The position numbers and the translations under genes are program-made. The notes beneath the pieces are model-generated. The model did not search any database, was not told where the DNA came from, and saw only the letters and a list, made by a program, of their open reading frames with translations. Below are positions 63,579 to 64,000 of a DNA stretch of 64,000 bases, in pieces (within the stretch, counting starts at the first letter, position 1; every line of letters starts with the position of its first letter). The DNA is taken from contig NZ_CP114786.1 in the NCBI RefSeq assembly GCF_027359675.1, positions 3,446,501 through 3,510,500 of the forward strand, in the 5' to 3' direction. This DNA comes from Roseibium sp. Sym1 (GTDB lineage: Bacteria > Pseudomonadota > Alphaproteobacteria > Rhizobiales > Stappiaceae).

Positions 63579-64000
63579 TCAATCGCCCCTCGGATACCGC
63601 TGGCTTTCCTCGACCACGTTGAGGTCCATGTGGTTGCGCATGTAGCGCTCGGAGGCCTGTTGCAGGGGCTGGTAGTCCCAGGGGAAATAGGCGCCGTTCC
63701 TGAGGGCCTCGTAGACGATCCAGCGTCTTGCCTGGGATTGGCGGACCTCGGCGTCATAGGCGCTCATGTCCCATTTCCGGCCCGTGATCTCGGCAAACCT
63801 GACGGCGGTGTCGGCATGGGCCGGGTCGGCGGCCAGGTTCCTGAGCTCGTGCGGGTCCTCGTCGAGATTGAACAGCTGCGGCGGGTCGAGCTCGCAATGG
63901 GTGTATTTCCACGGGCCCTGGCGGATCGCCACCAGCGGCGCATAGGAGGCTTCGGCGGCATATTCCATCAGCACGGGTTCGGTGCGTGCCGTGCCGTTCG
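63579..64000 (-). CDS. betC: Choline-sulfatase, C-terminal part (cut by window edge)
   Basis: About 140 C-terminal residues of an arylsulfatase-fold enzyme; the N-terminus lies beyond base 64000. The end matches choline-sulfatases: YAPLVAIRQGPWKYTHCELD, PPQLFNLDEDPHELRNLAAD, and ASERYMRNHMDLNVVEESQR. The enzyme frees choline and sulfate from choline-O-sulfate, feeding glycine betaine synthesis. The active-site formylglycine region is not in the window. Confidence 0.88.
   Translation of the reverse strand, partial: NGTARTEPVLMEYAAEASYAPLVAIRQGPWKYTHCELDPPQLFNLDEDPHELRNLAADPAHADTAVRFAEITGRKWDMSAYDAEVRQSQARRWIVYEALRNGAYFPWDYQPLQQASERYMRNHMDLNVVEESQRYPRGD

Overview
The window looks like chromosome of a high-GC alphaproteobacterium, probably a marine member of the Hyphomicrobiales close to Roseibium/Labrenzia (Stappiaceae). 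The pointers are a PetP/PetR-like regulator pair, two TRAP transporter operons, rhizobial-type DUF1176, DUF1402 and DUF1344 proteins, a UvrB with a long basic N-terminal extension, a stand-alone ClpS and a choline-sulfatase. This placement rests on gene content read by eye, not on a search.

Layout. 1-2.3 kb: MarR regulator, OmpR response regulator and (cut by the window edge) histidine kinase, divergent from ilvE. 3.5-10 kb: an oxidoreductase behind two palindromic operators, a Bcr/CflA-type exporter, moaE-moaD-pgsA, and small or secreted proteins. 10.2-15.1 kb: catabolic unit 1, a MarR regulator divergent from cytochrome P450 plus a complete TRAP transporter. 15.1-22.9 kb: housekeeping genes (tdk, uvrC, Na/Ca antiporter) with a TPR-sulfotransferase and an outer-membrane barrel. 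23-30.1 kb: catabolic unit 2, a TRAP operon divergent from a GntR regulator, an IlvD/Edd sugar-acid dehydratase and a short-chain dehydrogenase. 30.1-40.8 kb: glutathione transferase, RNase T2, rlmJ, a cold-shock protein with a glycine/tyrosine/arginine-rich repeat domain, DUF1176, beta-lactamase-fold hydrolase, DUF1402, a major-facilitator protein, a chalcone-isomerase-like protein and clpS. 41-45.4 kb: a small glycan module (nucleotide-sugar dehydratase/epimerase, aminotransferase, initiating sugar transferase) beside a long coiled-coil protein.

45.4-64 kb is accessory. It holds cysteine-rich secreted proteins, an IalB/DUF1176 protein divergent from a secreted caspase-like protease, five copies of a ~148-bp palindromic repeat, an IS110 element inserted in one of them, an IS481 element, an AT-rich two-gene cassette (OLD-type DUF3696 ATPase plus PIN-like nuclease), uvrB, two inverted-repeat miniature elements, a two-repeat mannan-binding-type lectin, an HNH nuclease and the end of betC.

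Two observations stand out. First, the IS110 leader folds by eye into a bridge-RNA-like structure whose loops match the element's own insertion site (GCCGGGAT and the complement of GATGAC) and its own ends (CAAACAAT is the exact complement of the left end). Second, the overlapping ATPase/PIN gene pair has the layout of an anti-phage system and I cannot assign it to a named one.
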